A DNA stretch of 64,000 bases from assembly GCA_026390835.1 (NCBI GenBank), contig JAPLFD010000016.1:1-64000 (forward strand), given 5' to 3'. The stretch's first letter is position 1, and the number at the start of each line of letters is the position of its first letter. The notes beneath the pieces are model-generated. The model was given only the letters and a program-made list of their open reading frames with translations, was not told the DNA's origin and did no database searches. The position numbers and the translations under genes are program-made. Of the stretch, positions 63,792 through 64,000 are shown in pieces. Source of the stretch: Sphingobacteriales bacterium. GTDB taxonomy: Bacteria; Bacteroidota; Bacteroidia; Sphingobacteriales; Sphingobacteriaceae.

Positions 63792-64000
63792 ATGAAAACA
63801 CTCAGAAATCGTGCGCTTTCGGTAATTCTTTTGCTGGCTTTTTCGCTAAGTGTAATTCCTATTGATTTTTTTCACGGACACCGAACGGTTTCGGATCAAC
63901 AAAATTCGTGTAGTAAAACTGCTGGACAAACCTGTCAGCATAAAAACCATTTAGCCTTAAAAAATAGTTTCTGCTGGGCCTGTTCGGTACATTTCGAAAA
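63792..64000 (+). CDS. Cys/His-rich small exported protein, 5' part only
   Basis: Open frame from the ATG at 63792 to the right edge (69 residues seen). The N-terminus is a signal or membrane helix (LSVILLLAFSLSVIPIDFF), followed by HGHR, NSC, TCQHKNH and FCWACSVHFE, so four Cys and several His in 40 residues. Such content suggests metal or redox function, but no family is recognised. Divergent from hutU; TAACTTAG (one mismatch) lies at 63775-63782. Confidence 0.6.
   Translation, partial: MKTLRNRALSVILLLAFSLSVIPIDFFHGHRTVSDQQNSCSKTAGQTCQHKNHLALKNSFCWACSVHFE

Noticed and set aside
1-64000. tRNA, rRNA, insertion sequences, prophage, toxin-antitoxin or defence genes
   Set aside because: I looked for tRNA-like cloverleaf ends, transposase motifs, integrases and restriction or nuclease defence motifs and found none. 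xth and the S1/P1 nuclease are ordinary repair and secreted enzymes.

Overview
The window is 64 kb of chromosome from a member of the Bacteroidota, probably a Sphingobacteriia/Chitinophagia-type organism. The grounds are: TAnnTTTG promoter boxes (with TTTG or TTG about 19-20 nt upstream where present); a fused lpxC-fabZ gene; porX, the response regulator of the type IX secretion system; an HYC_CC_PP-family protein; futalosine-pathway menaquinone genes; many lipoproteins with CKK after the lipobox; and sparse Shine-Dalgarno sequences. Almost all of it is dense housekeeping DNA. I see no prophage, insertion sequence, CRISPR array, tRNA or rRNA.

Layout. 0-6.9 kb: 3' part of a class II (B12-dependent) ribonucleotide reductase, two lipoproteins (one a seven-repeat propeller-like protein), a secreted GH3 hexosaminidase, a fatty-acid desaturase and a small membrane protein. 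7-11.1 kb: translation block rplM-rpsI-rpsB-tsf-pyrH-frr. 11.1-20.5 kb: ABC exporter, tail-specific protease, TPR protein, rarA, and a LytTR regulator with two tandem LytS-type kinases. 20.7-23.3 kb: OmpA-like lipoprotein and a small HYC_CC_PP / heavy-metal-associated / outer-membrane-protein cluster. 23.3-30 kb: aldehyde dehydrogenase, secreted FAD-type protein, sensor kinase, DinB, DCC, metallo-hydrolase and LolC/E-like permease. 30-40.2 kb: mqnB-mqnD, queD-folE, fabD, coiled-coil and DUF1844 proteins, a GHL10 hydrolase, an SDR and an M16 peptidase. 40.3-42.7 kb: anmK, followed by the one repeat-rich, gene-poor stretch. 42.7-49.4 kb: fumC, a lipoprotein, S1/P1 nuclease, a tyrosine phosphatase, hisS, YceI and hutH. 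49.4-57.4 kb: tsaE, porX, an HD hydrolase, the lipid A cluster lpxD-lpxC/fabZ-lpxA, an ABC ATPase and efp. 57.4-64 kb: cyclo-ligase, then a tight minus-strand run hutU-(unknown)-cyclophilin-xth-hutI-hutG, and the start of one more gene.

Together hutH, hutU, hutI and hutG give a complete route from histidine to glutamate plus formamide. lpxD, lpxC/fabZ and lpxA supply early lipid A synthesis; mqnB and mqnD belong to menaquinone synthesis; the GH3 enzyme and AnmK fit peptidoglycan turnover.

I did not find a convincing undescribed multi-gene system. The most unusual items are the hairpin/42-bp tandem-repeat stretch at 41.48-41.91 kb, a recurring promoter geometry in which the -7 box ends 4-6 nt before the start codon (suggesting leaderless mRNAs), the HYC_CC_PP/HMA/OMP mini-cluster, the twin LytS kinases with an unclear start, and the propeller-like lipoprotein.
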